This document shows, piece by piece, positions 42,236 to 52,413 of a stretch of DNA of 64,000 bases (positions are counted from its first letter, which is position 1; every line of letters starts with the position of its first letter). Both the position numbers and the translations under genes were made by a program. The stretch is from an uncultured Clostridia bacterium (lineage in GTDB: Bacteria > Bacillota > Clostridia > Christensenellales > CAG-314): the NCBI GenBank assembly GCA_947623225.1, contig CANQGO010000007.1, positions 1 to 64,000 of the forward strand, given 5' to 3'. The notes under the pieces were generated by a model. That model did no database searches. It was not told the origin of the DNA and worked only from the letters and a program-made list of their open reading frames with translations.

Positions 42236-44170
42236 CTAAGCCTTTTTGACGGTTATTATATTTTCCTCGCGGACGTCTTTGGTGAAGCCGTCGTCTATGT
42301 ATTGCCTATATTCCTCTCCGTCTCCGAGCAGTACCACGTCACGCATATCCGTTTTAGCCGTGCAAGGACCGCCCTTGCACACCGGAACGCATCTGCCCTT
42401 ACGGATATAGAATACGACCTCGTTGAGTCCCACCTGTATCCTGCGCAGCCCTTTGGGTATTTGCTCGCACTCGAAGCCGTTGCCGTCATACCTCACTTCC
42501 GTCATCTCTTCCGGTAGCCACACCACTCTGTCCTTGGCTCCCTTTTCAATGATGGGAGCGATCATAATGCTATCGCCCACCAGCAATTGATCTTCTATAT
42601 TGCGGGAGCGTTCGTCTGCGTACTCGAAGCCCAGCGGTTTGATATACATATCCCCGTGCAGAGCGGCTTTCACATACTCGGAGTAGATATATGGCAGCAG
42701 TTTGTAACGCAACGACACTATACTTCTGAAGTCGTCGGTACCGCTGTATCTGTAGCACTCCTGTTTTCTTGTCAGTATAGCAGAGTGGTTGCGCATCAGC
42801 GGCGTGAACGCGGAAAACGCCAGCCATCTGAGCATCAGTTCCCTGCCGCAGTTGCCTCCGAAACCTCCCGTGTCCGCTCCGCTGTACAGAAATCCCACCA
42901 TATTCAGCGAAGGCATCATCTTGACGTTTCTCACAAGATGATCCCACGCCGAGGCGTTGTCTCCCGTCCATATACCGCCGTAACGGTGCGCTCCGACGTA
43001 CGAAGAGCGGCTGAAGAGCAAAAATCTGCCGGGCAGCATCTTGTCCAGCTGCTCGCTCGCCGCACGCGTCATCAATGCGCCGAAAAGATTGTGCACCTTG
43101 TCGTGCAATACCCTCTTGCCATCTATATTGTGGTAAAAATTGCGATAGTCTTTGTATGCGTTGGTCTCCTTCTCGCTCTCTGTCGAGGGCGACGGCGTGA
43201 GCGCGTTGAGCACGCCCGTATACTCGCTGTAGAATATAGCCGGTTCGTTCATGTCGTTCCAGAAACCTTCTATACCCATATCCGTCAGTTTGCGATACTC
43301 GTTGCCGAACCACTCCCTGCACTTCGGTTGGAAAAAGTCGGGAAAGTGCGTCATGCCCGGCCATACTGCCGCCTTGAACAGTCCGCCTTCGTGATTGGTA
43401 CAGAAGTATCCGCGCTTGACGCCTTCTTCGTACGTCTCATTGCCCGGCTCGACCTTGACTCCGGCGTCTATGATGGGCACCAGCCTCAGTCCCCTGCTGC
43501 GCATACTCTCCGCATATTCTTTCAGGTCGGGAAAGCGTTTTTTGTTAACAGTGAAGTCGATATACCTGTCCATATAGTCTATATCCAGGCATATCCAGTC
43601 CAACGGAATATCTGCATTGCGATATCCGTCCGCCACCGCGTCTATGTCCTTTTGCCGCTTGTACCCCCAGCGGCTCTGTCCGAAACCGAACGCCCACAGC
43701 GGCGGAATGAAACTGCGCCCTATCAACGACAAAAATTCCCGCGTTACTGCGTAGGCATTGGCCCCGTCCATCTCCACTACTTTTACGTTTTTGTCACAGC
43801 GCACCACGATCTTGCCGCTGCCATGATAGTCCACCTCGAATATAGCCTTTGCCGGAGTGTCGAAGAATGTCCCGACGCAGCCGTCGCCGTCTATGAGCAG
43901 CAGATTGTGCGAGCCGTACAGAGAGGGCATATCGTCGGTATGGTGCGGATTGTCCGTATTGTAACTGACATATCTGCCGCCCCGCTTGTTGATACCGCGC
44001 ACCTGCTCCCCCAGCCCGTATACTATGTCCCGCTCGGCAAGTTCGTACACAAATACCAATTCGTTTTCCTTCTCTTCCACCTGCCAATAGCGCAACGTCT
44101 CTGCGCTTTCCGCGTCTCTGACCAGTGCGCCCGTGTCCATAGGTGAGCCGAAAATTACCTGTTTTGCCAT
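42236..44170 (-). CDS. GH31 alpha-glucosidase family enzyme
   Basis: A 644-residue cytoplasmic glycoside hydrolase. An N-terminal beta-sandwich is followed by the GH31 barrel: WICLDIDYMDRYIDFT, GFWNDMNEPAIF (nucleophile Asp), GGIWTGDNASAWDHL (acid/base Asp) and SGADTGGFGG. The family removes terminal alpha-glucose from maltodextrins or isomaltose-type sugars. It lies apart from the malQ operon with its own small upstream membrane gene and probably completes cytosolic glucan breakdown. Confidence 0.95.
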   Translation of the reverse strand: MAKQVIFGSPMDTGALVRDAESAETLRYWQVEEKENELVFVYELAERDIVYGLGEQVRGINKRGGRYVSYNTDNPHHTDDMPSLYGSHNLLLIDGDGCVGTFFDTPAKAIFEVDYHGSGKIVVRCDKNVKVVEMDGANAYAVTREFLSLIGRSFIPPLWAFGFGQSRWGYKRQKDIDAVADGYRNADIPLDWICLDIDYMDRYIDFTVNKKRFPDLKEYAESMRSRGLRLVPIIDAGVKVEPGNETYEEGVKRGYFCTNHEGGLFKAAVWPGMTHFPDFFQPKCREWFGNEYRKLTDMGIEGFWNDMNEPAIFYSEYTGVLNALTPSPSTESEKETNAYKDYRNFYHNIDGKRVLHDKVHNLFGALMTRAASEQLDKMLPGRFLLFSRSSYVGAHRYGGIWTGDNASAWDHLVRNVKMMPSLNMVGFLYSGADTGGFGGNCGRELMLRWLAFSAFTPLMRNHSAILTRKQECYRYSGTDDFRSIVSLRYKLLPYIYSEYVKAALHGDMYIKPLGFEYADERSRNIEDQLLVGDSIMIAPIIEKGAKDRVVWLPEEMTEVRYDGNGFECEQIPKGLRRIQVGLNEVVFYIRKGRCVPVCKGGPCTAKTDMRDVVLLGDGEEYRQYIDDGFTKDVREENIITVKKA

Positions 44171-44204
44171 GTTTTCACCCGATCCACTGTATTTCCACGC
44201 TCTG

Positions 44205-44540
44205 TCATGCGATCATGCCGAGCACGTTGAAACCCAATATGGACAGCAACGCCAGCACGGCGAAGATCCAGAACAGTATTCTGAAAGTCCTTCCTTTGCT
44301 TTTGGAATGAGCATAAGCGGCAAGAAATACGCTTATGAAGAGCGCGAGATTGGCAATGAGATTGAGAACGCTCAGTACCGTATTCATCACCGAACCTGCA
44401 CTGCCTATCACGTTCCACTTGATAAGGCATTGTATTATGAAGGTGATGATCCCAGCGATACCGGAGATGATGATCCCCCAGAATGCGGTAGCCTTGACTA
44501 TGCCGTAGTTGCTTGCTGTTTCGCTTGATTTTTTGGACAT
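44205..44540 (-). CDS. Small membrane protein, unknown function (111 aa)
   Basis: A polar N-terminus (MSKKSSETASN) is followed by three to four helices (GIIISGIAGIITFIIQCLI, a central helix pair VLNLIANLALFISVFLAAY, and ILFWIFAVLALLSILGF). No family recognised. GGAGG lies before the ATG at 44540; the 13-residue longer frame lacks one. It ends 34 bp before the GH31 gene on the same strand, so the two may share a transcript. Confidence 0.65.
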   Translation of the reverse strand: MSKKSSETASNYGIVKATAFWGIIISGIAGIITFIIQCLIKWNVIGSAGSVMNTVLSVLNLIANLALFISVFLAAYAHSKSKGRTFRILFWIFAVLALLSILGFNVLGMIA

Positions 44541-44721
44541 ATATGCCTCCTGCTTTGTATGATGATTATATTGTACCACCTTATCCGTCCGATAGCAACT
44601 GTCGATACGCTATACGTTGACGATTTTTTTCACCCACCAAGCAAATGCGGACCCGCTCTTTTCAAGAAGCAGGTCCACTATTGCCGTTTGTTATTTTTCC
44701 GCTCGGCTCATTCGCTGTCCG

Positions 44722-45417
44722 TCACTGCGCCTCGGGAGTATCCGCACTCTCTGCCGTTTCCTCTACAGTCTGCGAAGTATCTACGTCCGACGGAGCAGCC
44801 GCGCCTCGCTTTTTTCGACGGAATATCTTATTGCGAAATAGAATAAGGGTAAAGACAACAAATGCGACCAACAAAATAGCGAATGTCACGATGGATTGGA
44901 CAAGTCCCTTCGGACAGTACCCCAGCAGCAGAAGCAATCCTCCGCCGAATGCTATAGCGGGCAGTCCCGAATACACCATATTCGACGCGGCGGGCGTTTC
45001 GAGTTTCGGGTCGATCTCGCGCAGCAGTATCATGCCGTTGCTTGCCGTGCCAGTCAGCATTCCGAACATGGATATAAACCCTTCGTGTTCGTACCCTTTG
45101 TATATGTGGTTGGACACAAGGCGAATGTACGCAAATGTCGCTACGGCTCCCACCGTGCATATGATGAGCAACTGCCACCACATAGAAGAAAATTGGTTCC
45201 AGTCTATAGCCGCAACGCCGGCGATGATCATCATGTCGAACATAAATCCGCTGATACGATCGAGCAGGAAGTTGTTGGTCAGCTCGCGATGGATGATCTT
45301 CTTTCTTCCGAGCAGATTGAGTATCTGGCGCGTCACCAGAGCGAGCAGCGAACCGAGCAGGAAGTTGAATCCCCATATGAGATCGACGTTGACCAGTCGC
45401 ATGATCAGGTATGGAGG
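44722..45417 (-). pseudogene. Sodium/glutamate symporter (GltS) remnant, C-terminal half only
   Basis: The frame encodes the second half of a GltS-type sodium:glutamate symporter: RLVNVDLIWGFNFLLGSLLA, then GMLTGTASNGMILLREIDP (the second re-entrant-loop motif), two more helices and a Lys/Arg then Thr/Glu-rich tail. Full GltS proteins are about 400 or more residues. Here coding sense (…PPYLIMRLV) runs back only to an in-frame stop at 45418-45420, and no RBS precedes the ATG at 45402 at a normal distance. The N-terminal half is absent, replaced by AT-rich sequence. Most likely a 5'-deleted pseudogene; an active half-size protein is unlikely. Confidence 0.7.
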
Positions 45418-45420
45418 TTA

Positions 45421-45880
45421 TTGTGTCTATTGTTTTGAAATACTTTTATATCTTTCTAACAGATCTTTCGATTGTTACACTCCACTCCCCATCATTGTCC
45501 CAAAGACTCAAATCGGACAATACCGGGCAAATATTCTCGATGTCTTTGTCGATATTGACATATATCGCTTCATCAAACCAAACATGACTTTTGGAGAAAG
45601 TATACGCATGCTTTTCCGTTCTTATCACTATCGCCATATCGATAATAATATTATACCCTTTATAACAACATATTTCAAGTATCTGACATGCTATCATCAA
45701 AATCTATGAAATACATTTATTCATAAATCATTAGGCTCTTTTGCCATACAATTCCTTGTTTTCAAATCAAGTGTAACTTGCCTGAAAAGAAATATTTTAT
45801 TCGTTTTTTTACCCTTTTGGGCTCACAAAAAATGGCTATCTCGTTAAGAAATAAGCCCCAATGTGCAAACATGGAGCAAA
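45421..45880. other. AT-rich intergenic region with one doubtful small frame
   Basis: About 460 bp, visibly AT-richer than neighbours. A minus-strand frame at 45446-45700 encodes 84 residues (or 63 from an internal ATG) with a protein-like C-terminal part (FSKSHVWFDEAIYVNIDKD … WDNDGEW), but no RBS is at a proper distance. It may be a remnant of a foreign gene. Together with the truncated GltS gene upstream of it, the region looks like the result of a deletion and replacement. Confidence 0.4.
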
Positions 45881-45912
45881 AAAGACCTGCCCCGAATAAC
45901 GGAGCAGGTCAT
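45878..45912 (-). terminator. Terminator of ppdK
   Basis: Stem GACCTGC-CCG / CGG-GCAGGTC (45884-45910); on the minus strand a T-run follows. Confidence 0.8.
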
Positions 45913-45964
45913 CAATGTTATTTAACGAATATTGGATCTTTCTACCCCATGTGGCGGATTCGCC

Positions 45965-48607
45965 TTATTTGCGGGGGTTCTTGATATTCGCTTGCGCTGC
46001 TGCAAGGCGAGCGATGGGCACGCGGTAAGGCGAGCAGGACACGTATGTCAGGTTGATATTGTGAGCGAACTCTATGCTGCTGGGATCGCCGCCGTGTTCG
46101 CCGCAGATACCGCACTGCAATTCGGGACGAGTGCCGCGACCGAGTTCGACAGCCATCTTCATCAATTTGCCCACGCCTATTGTATCCAGACGTGCAAACG
46201 GATCGGACTCGTAGATCTTGCTTGCATAGTAGCTGGGCAAGAACTTACTTGCGTCGTCACGGCTGAATCCGAAAGTCATCTGAGTCAGGTCGTTGGTGCC
46301 GAAGGAGAAGAATTCCGCTTCCTTGGCGATCTCGTCTGCCGTGAGTGCAGCACGAGGTATCTCGATCATGGTACCTACCTGATAGGTGAGTGTCGCACCG
46401 CTTTCCGCTATCACGCTGTCGGCTGTAGCGACTACCGTCTTCTTGACATATGCCAACTCTTTGACTTCGCCCACCAGCGGGATCATGATCTCGGGCACCA
46501 CATGCCAATCGGGATGACGCTTCTGCACATTCAGAGCGGCTTTGATCACCGCACGGGTCTGCATGACGGCGATCTCCGGATATGTGACTGCCAGACGGCA
46601 TCCGCGGTGACCCATCATGGGGTTGAATTCGTGCAAAGCGTTGCATATTTGCTTGATTTGAGCGACGCTCTTGTGCTGAGCCTTTGCCAGTTCTTCTATA
46701 TCACGCTCATCTGTGGGGACGAATTCGTGAAGGGGCGGATCCAGGAAGCGGATGATGACGGCCTGTCCGTGCAGTGCTTCCATAAGTCCTTCAAAGTCGG
46801 CCTGTTGGAGAGGTTCGATCTTCGCCAAGGCGACTTCTCTTTCCTCCTTGGTCTCGGAGACTATCATCTCGCGGAACTTATCTATACGTCCTTCGCCGAA
46901 GAACATATGCTCCGTACGGCACAGACCGATACCTTGTGCGCCCAGTTCAAATGCACGCTGAGCATCTTGCGGAGTATCCGCATTGGTACGAACTTCCAAC
47001 GCCTTGTATTTGTCCGCAAGGCGCATGATGCGTCCGAAATATCCGCTGTTGGGATCGGCGGGAACGGTCTTGATCTGTATGTCGTAGATCAGACCTGTAG
47101 AGCCGTCCAGCGAGATGGGATCGCCTTCATGGAAGATCTTGCCGCCCAGTTCGAATTGCTTATTGGCTTCGTCCATCTTGATGTCACCGCAACCGGACAC
47201 GCAGCATGTACCCATACCGCGAGCGACAACTGCAGCGTGAGAGGTCTGTCCGCCGCGAACGGTCAGTATGCCCTGCGCATACTTCATACCTTCGATATCT
47301 TCGGGGCTGGTCTCCAGACGTACAAGCACCACTTTCTTCTTCTGTTTGCCCAGTATTACGGCGTCCTCCGGAGTGAATACTACCGTACCAGTTGCAGCAC
47401 CGGGACTTGCAGCGATACCTTTGCCGACCACATTGCTCTGGGCCTTTGCAAGAGCGTCCGCGTCGAATGTCGGGTGCAGCAGCATATCCAGCGACTTGGC
47501 GTCTATCTGCATGAGTGCCTCTTGCTCCGTGATCATTCCTTCGTCTATAAGGTCGCAAGCGATCTTGATAGCGGCGGCAGCTGTACGCTTGCCGTTACGC
47601 GTCTGCAACATATACAGTTTGCCACGTTCGATGGTGAACTCCATATCCTGCATATCTTTGTAATGGTGTTCCAAAGTCTCGCATACTTGGAGGAATTGGT
47701 TGTAGACGTCAGGCAGCACTTCGGCCATCTGACTGATGGGCATCGGCGTACGTACGCCGGCGACCACGTCTTCGCCTTGCGCATTCATCAGGAATTCACC
47801 CATGAGTCCCTTTTCGCCTGTGGCGGGATTACGCGTGAACGCAACGCCCGTGCCGCAATCGTCACCCATGTTGCCGAATGCCATCATCTGTACATTGACT
47901 GCGGTACCCCAGCTGTAGGGTATATCGTGGTCCATACGGTACACGTTGGCGCGAGGGTTATCCCAGCTGCGGAACACCGCTTCCACCGCCGCGAACAGCT
48001 GCTCCGTCGCGTCCTGCGGGAAGGGCTTGCCTATCTTTGCCTGATACTCCGCCTTGAACTGTCCGGCGAGTTCCTTGAGGTCATCGGCAGTCATCTCTAC
48101 GTCGAACTGAATGCCGCGCTTTGCCTTCATCTCATCGATGAGTGCTTCGAAATATTTCTTGCCGACTTCCATGACGACGTCGGAGAACATCTGAATGAAA
48201 CGTCTGTAGCAGTCCCATGCCCAACGGGGATTGCCGCTCTGCTCTGCGAGTACTTCCACCACTTCATCGTTCAGACCGAGGTTGAGGATGGTATCCATCA
48301 TACCGGGCATGGACGCACGTGCGCCGGAGCGTACGGATACAAGCAGGGGATTCTTCTTGTCGCCGAACTTTTTGCCGGTGATCTTTTCCAACTTCTTGAT
48401 ATAACGAAGAATGTCGGCTTTGATTTCGTCATTGATACGTCTGCCGTCTTCATAGTACTGCGTGCACGCTTCGGTGGAGATGGTAAATCCCTGAGGTACG
48501 GGCAGACCGATATTGGTCATTTCCGCAAGGTTGGCTCCCTTACCGCCGAGAATTTCACGCATGTTCGCGTTGCCTTCGCTGAACAAATAGATAAATTTTT
48601 TTGCCAC
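45965..48607 (-). CDS. ppdK: Pyruvate, phosphate dikinase
   Basis: An 880-residue enzyme that interconverts pyruvate + ATP + Pi with PEP + AMP + PPi. The N-terminal ATP-grasp domain opens with GGKGANLAEMTNIGLPVPQG; the central swivelling domain has the phospho-His in GGQTSHAAVVARGMG; the C-terminal PEP/pyruvate barrel ends with QCGICGEHGGDPSS. Full length. The start is GTG at 48607 with GGAGG eight bases upstream. In many anaerobes PPDK replaces or assists pyruvate kinase in glycolysis, which suits the glucan genes here. Confidence 0.97.
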   Translation of the reverse strand: MAKKFIYLFSEGNANMREILGGKGANLAEMTNIGLPVPQGFTISTEACTQYYEDGRRINDEIKADILRYIKKLEKITGKKFGDKKNPLLVSVRSGARASMPGMMDTILNLGLNDEVVEVLAEQSGNPRWAWDCYRRFIQMFSDVVMEVGKKYFEALIDEMKAKRGIQFDVEMTADDLKELAGQFKAEYQAKIGKPFPQDATEQLFAAVEAVFRSWDNPRANVYRMDHDIPYSWGTAVNVQMMAFGNMGDDCGTGVAFTRNPATGEKGLMGEFLMNAQGEDVVAGVRTPMPISQMAEVLPDVYNQFLQVCETLEHHYKDMQDMEFTIERGKLYMLQTRNGKRTAAAAIKIACDLIDEGMITEQEALMQIDAKSLDMLLHPTFDADALAKAQSNVVGKGIAASPGAATGTVVFTPEDAVILGKQKKKVVLVRLETSPEDIEGMKYAQGILTVRGGQTSHAAVVARGMGTCCVSGCGDIKMDEANKQFELGGKIFHEGDPISLDGSTGLIYDIQIKTVPADPNSGYFGRIMRLADKYKALEVRTNADTPQDAQRAFELGAQGIGLCRTEHMFFGEGRIDKFREMIVSETKEEREVALAKIEPLQQADFEGLMEALHGQAVIIRFLDPPLHEFVPTDERDIEELAKAQHKSVAQIKQICNALHEFNPMMGHRGCRLAVTYPEIAVMQTRAVIKAALNVQKRHPDWHVVPEIMIPLVGEVKELAYVKKTVVATADSVIAESGATLTYQVGTMIEIPRAALTADEIAKEAEFFSFGTNDLTQMTFGFSRDDASKFLPSYYASKIYESDPFARLDTIGVGKLMKMAVELGRGTRPELQCGICGEHGGDPSSIEFAHNINLTYVSCSPYRVPIARLAAAQANIKNPRK

Positions 48608-48667
48608 GTTTTATTCCTCCAAAAAATAGTTTACACATATTAGGCTCTTTAGTGCCCATACGCGTTT

Positions 48668-48696
48668 ATTTTACAATATTTTACCAAAATACACAA
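48668..48696 (-). promoter_or_regulatory. Promoter of ppdK
   Basis: TTGTGT (48691-48696), 17-bp spacer, TAAAAT (48668-48673). Confidence 0.6.
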
Positions 48697-48751
48697 GCAC
48701 TTTGAAATAAAATTTCTTCAGACATACAATGATTTATTCTTCCTGTCCATA

Positions 48752-48780
48752 TTGCGAAAATCTTATATATGTGGTATATT
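48752..48780 (+). promoter_or_regulatory. Promoter of the 1142-aa surface protein gene
   Basis: TTGCGA (48752-48757), 17-bp spacer, TATATT (48775-48780), about 40 bp before the ATG. Confidence 0.6.
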
Positions 48781-48820
48781 TATAAATAAACCATCTGTAT
48801 TCGGCAAACGGAAGTAAAAT

Positions 48821-51800
48821 ATGACCGCGATAGTCAAAAAAACGATATTGATATCCATGTGCATCGCCCTGAGCATGGCGATGGCTTTCGCATGCCTGTC
48901 TGCCGGAGCCGAAGCCGTGACGGACTATTCGCAGAAAGGATATTCCTTCAGTACCGTATCCGCAGCGGAAGTACTCAGACAACTCCACGCCGACTTCTAT
49001 GCAGGGGAAGAAGAATACCTGCTCACGCATCCCGAACTGGACATAAGGTACAGCGATCACATACTGTCGAGCGCGGTAGGCATATCCTACGAGCCGTCCG
49101 ACGATACCGTTTCCGTTCGTCCGACAGAGTATTCGTATACCGCTGCCAACGGCAAGACCATCGTGTGGACGCCGACGCATGTGGACGGTGCGGAGATGAC
49201 AGACGGTGTGGCACAGGTCACAGCAGGGCAAAGGGACTACGTGACGGTGGACTATACGGCGCAATTACCCATAGACGCCGATGAGCTTAATGTATTGCTG
49301 ACTTACTACTACGACGCTGCCAAGCAGCAATCCGACAGATTGGCCGCCCACAACAGAGCCGTTGCCGACTATGCCGCTTACGTGGCGGCATTGGAGACGT
49401 ACAACGAATTGCTTGTACCGCAATACGAGCAATATCTCCGCGACTATGCCGTATGGAAACGCGCAAACGACAAATATATCGCGTATGAGAATGAATACGC
49501 ACGGTATCTTGCGGAGCAAGGCGCCTATGACCACTACGACCCGATCGAGGCGCAGGCACAGTACGAGGCCGACATGCAACTCTACCAGCAATATCTTGCC
49601 GATATGGAACTGTATGAGCAACTATACGCCCAATATCTCACAAGTATGAACGATCCGGAGGTCCTGAAATACCGCACTCAGCTGTCGATACTTGCATACA
49701 TATACGCCAAATGTGAAAAATGTTCCCTGTATGCCACTCTCTCCGGCGATCTGGTGACGCAGATATTCGGCAAAAAGGAAGAGCTGAAGATGGCACTGGT
49801 CATGGAGGGACGGGATACGGAGGCAGTCAACCGCGCGGACAGAGCGATACGCAACCTGCGCGATTTGCTGAAAAAATATGAACTTTGCAAGACGGATGAG
49901 GAAAAATATGCGTTTTATATCACCTGCTACGACGATTTGAGCCTCAACTGTGCCAATATGCTACGATGTCTGGACTACTTCTATCGGACGGACTTCATCA
50001 AAAACTATATAAAAAATAACAACAAAACCAGAATTTTCGAGATCACTATAGCCCAACTGTACGAGTTGACCGTCGCCTTAGACGACGAGACGGTCGCCAA
50101 CTACGAAGAATATTTCAACAAACGTTCTTCCGACAGAGGGTATTTCGACGAAAACTATACCATAAGCGGCAAGACGCCTGCGGACATATTGGGCGAGTGC
50201 GTTATAGAGGACACCGATTCTGCGCGTCCGTCGGAATACGGAGTACCGTATATCCCCCAAGAGCCTGTCCGACCAGATGAGGTCACCAAGCCATTGCCCC
50301 CTTCCCGTCCACAGCAGCCCATCGCGCCCATTCCCGTACCCGAGGCGGGACCGGAACCGCAACGCGTACCGGAGCCGCAATTGCCCGAAGAGGTATCGCC
50401 TCCGCTTCCGTTGCAGTTGTCTCCGGAAGAGCAGTCTCTACAGCAGACGTTTGACGCAGGGATGACTCCGCGCGAGCCGCGCACGGACGGATATATGTTG
50501 ACCGTCCATACGCAGATAAAGAAATATTTCCGCAACCAACAGACGGTCGAAGTATTTTTCTACGAGTCCCGGGACGCGAAGGAGCCATACTTCATTTCCG
50601 ATGCGGAACGCGGAAGTTTCGTAGAGCAGCCGACACACTTGCCCACCGAGCAAAAAACGGGCTACGTATGCGTCTTTGACGGGTGGACGTACTCCGATGG
50701 CGAGGCTGTGGACTGGAACGAACCGCGCGAGGGCACGGAACTGCACGTATACCCTCGATTCCAAGAAATACCCAACGAATATCCCGTCACCTGGATCATA
50801 GACGGCACGGCACACACACAATATGCCGCTTACGACAGCTATCCGCACTACGACGGCACCCCGACCAAGACAGCCGACGCCGACGGAAGGCAGTACCGCT
50901 TTGTCGGTTGGGATAGGGATATAGTACCCATGACGGACCTTCCCGTCACTTACGAAGCGAGATTTGAACCAAGTTGCCTCATCACCTGGATCACGGAGGA
51001 CTCTCAGACTGTGACGTCCTGCTGGAAGGGCGAGGTGCCCGTATATCCATACGGTACCCCCACCAAGCCTCCGTTCGGATACTACGAGTACATATTTGAC
51101 GGCTGGGACCATACTCCGACAGACGCGCAGGGCGACAGCGTGTATCGCGCGATATTCACACCGCTTACCGTACTCATGGGAGGCGGACGCCCCGCACTGA
51201 TCAGGTACGAGACCGACAGATGCATTGCGGAGTTCACCTCCGGCGAGTCCGACGCCCTGTACATACGTCGATTGCTCGATATAGCGTATACACGCGACTC
51301 GGGCGTCTATCTGGTGAACCGCAACGGTCCGACCGTGTTGGATATAGACAGCGCGGATATATATAGATTGGTACAAAACGGCGTCGCCTACTTACGTTTC
51401 GAACGTGAGCAGACGGGCTTCCGCGAATATCGCTATGCCCTGCACCTGTATGACGAGCAAAGCAATGAAATACGCTGCGATTGCGACATAGCCGTGACGG
51501 TATCCGACGCTATGAATTCCGCCAACTCAAAGTTATACGCCGCCGATGACACGTCACACCCGTTGCGCCTGAGCGTAGCGGACGGCAAGACAAACTTTTC
51601 CGTGCGGGACGGACAAGAATACATAGTAGTCACCAGATACAATGTCTTTGTGTCCGGTACCTGCGCGGAATATGTTTTTGTAAACGCCGAAAGCGGCCTC
51701 ATACACAATGACACGGTAAGTATATCCATTGGAGATATTCCCGAAGGCAAATATATCCAACGTCTCGTCGCTATTGACGTGTCCGGTAACGAGATTGCCG

Positions 51801-52249
51801 TCATCGACAACCGCTTCTCCGTTCCCTCCGACGACGTGACCGTCTTTGCCGTATTGGCGGACAGATACTATACCGTTCGGTTCAGATCGGACGGAAAAGT
51901 CATCAGTACGCGTACTTACAAGTACGGAGATATTCCCGAATCCCCCATCACTCCCTTCAAGGCTCCGGACGGAGAATACTCTTACAACTTCATCGGTTGG
52001 GACTCGGACATATCCGTCGTATACGCCGACGCCGTATACAATGCGGTATTCGAAGCCGTGCCTATGGAGAAGATCGCAACGGACATGTCCAAGCAGCTCA
52101 AGTGGGCTATCGCCGGAGTATCTGTGATAGGCGTTGCGGTGCTATTTCTCGCAGTTGGATTGCCCGTGATCCTTGTCCGCCGACGCAGAAAAGCGTCTCG
52201 CGCGAAGGCCGCTGCCGAGTCCAAGTCCGACGCGGGAGCCAAAGAGTGA
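48821..52249 (+). CDS. Giant surface protein with Tyr-rich helical stalk and InlB-type repeats (1142 aa)
   Basis: In order: a signal peptide (about 1-32); a novel N-terminal region; a Tyr/Ala/Gln-rich helical stalk (about 160-280) of loosely repeated Y-x(2-6)-Y units such as YEQYLRDYAVWKRANDKY; a helical region to about 445; a Pro/Glu-rich linker (about 463-533); three InlB B-repeat-like beta-grasp units (about 613-780, each ending in a FxGWxx block); a beta-rich region; a fourth unit (about 1016-1080, YNFIGWDSD); a membrane helix (about 1091-1117); and a short Arg/Lys-rich cytoplasmic tail. There is no LPXTG, so it is anchored by the helix. Likely adhesin or cell-surface scaffold. GGAAG lies before the ATG. 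Confidence 0.8.
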   Translation: MTAIVKKTILISMCIALSMAMAFACLSAGAEAVTDYSQKGYSFSTVSAAEVLRQLHADFYAGEEEYLLTHPELDIRYSDHILSSAVGISYEPSDDTVSVRPTEYSYTAANGKTIVWTPTHVDGAEMTDGVAQVTAGQRDYVTVDYTAQLPIDADELNVLLTYYYDAAKQQSDRLAAHNRAVADYAAYVAALETYNELLVPQYEQYLRDYAVWKRANDKYIAYENEYARYLAEQGAYDHYDPIEAQAQYEADMQLYQQYLADMELYEQLYAQYLTSMNDPEVLKYRTQLSILAYIYAKCEKCSLYATLSGDLVTQIFGKKEELKMALVMEGRDTEAVNRADRAIRNLRDLLKKYELCKTDEEKYAFYITCYDDLSLNCANMLRCLDYFYRTDFIKNYIKNNNKTRIFEITIAQLYELTVALDDETVANYEEYFNKRSSDRGYFDENYTISGKTPADILGECVIEDTDSARPSEYGVPYIPQEPVRPDEVTKPLPPSRPQQPIAPIPVPEAGPEPQRVPEPQLPEEVSPPLPLQLSPEEQSLQQTFDAGMTPREPRTDGYMLTVHTQIKKYFRNQQTVEVFFYESRDAKEPYFISDAERGSFVEQPTHLPTEQKTGYVCVFDGWTYSDGEAVDWNEPREGTELHVYPRFQEIPNEYPVTWIIDGTAHTQYAAYDSYPHYDGTPTKTADADGRQYRFVGWDRDIVPMTDLPVTYEARFEPSCLITWITEDSQTVTSCWKGEVPVYPYGTPTKPPFGYYEYIFDGWDHTPTDAQGDSVYRAIFTPLTVLMGGGRPALIRYETDRCIAEFTSGESDALYIRRLLDIAYTRDSGVYLVNRNGPTVLDIDSADIYRLVQNGVAYLRFEREQTGFREYRYALHLYDEQSNEIRCDCDIAVTVSDAMNSANSKLYAADDTSHPLRLSVADGKTNFSVRDGQEYIVVTRYNVFVSGTCAEYVFVNAESGLIHNDTVSISIGDIPEGKYIQRLVAIDVSGNEIAVIDNRFSVPSDDVTVFAVLADRYYTVRFRSDGKVISTRTYKYGDIPESPITPFKAPDGEYSYNFIGWDSDISVVYADAVYNAVFEAVPMEKIATDMSKQLKWAIAGVSVIGVAVLFLAVGLPVILVRRRRKASRAKAAAESKSDAGAKE

Positions 52250-52280
52250 TTACCCGACCGGATATACGTCGAAAACTATA

Positions 52281-52311
52281 AAAAAACGTTCTTTTTACGG
52301 ACGTTTTTTTT
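52281..52311 (+). terminator. Terminator after the 1142-aa gene
   Basis: Stem AAAAAACGT-C / G-ACGTTTTTT with a T-run, just before the next promoter. Confidence 0.75.
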
Positions 52312-52320
52312 GTTTACCTA

Positions 52321-52349
52321 TTGACAATGTTTTTTATGAAGAATAAAAT
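52321..52349 (+). promoter_or_regulatory. Promoter of the 1257-aa surface protein gene
   Basis: TTGACA (52321-52326), 17-bp spacer, TAAAAT (52344-52349). It lies inside the upstream extension of the reading frame, which shows that the ATG near 52330 is not the start. Confidence 0.8.
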
Positions 52350-52413
52350 ATTAGTTAGTATAGGCGTGCGTACGCGCGCGCGTATGACGAAAATTCTGAC
52401 GAAGGAGACTCTT

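Noticed and set aside
45446-45700. An 84-aa minus-strand gene in the AT-rich gap
   Set aside because: The C-terminal part looks protein-like but there is no RBS at a normal distance and no family match; kept only as a doubtful frame within the region entry.
45932-48643. A 903-codon open frame on the plus strand opposite ppdK
   Set aside because: It mirrors a complete, well-conserved PPDK on the other strand, has no RBS or signal, and its composition is that of a shadow frame.
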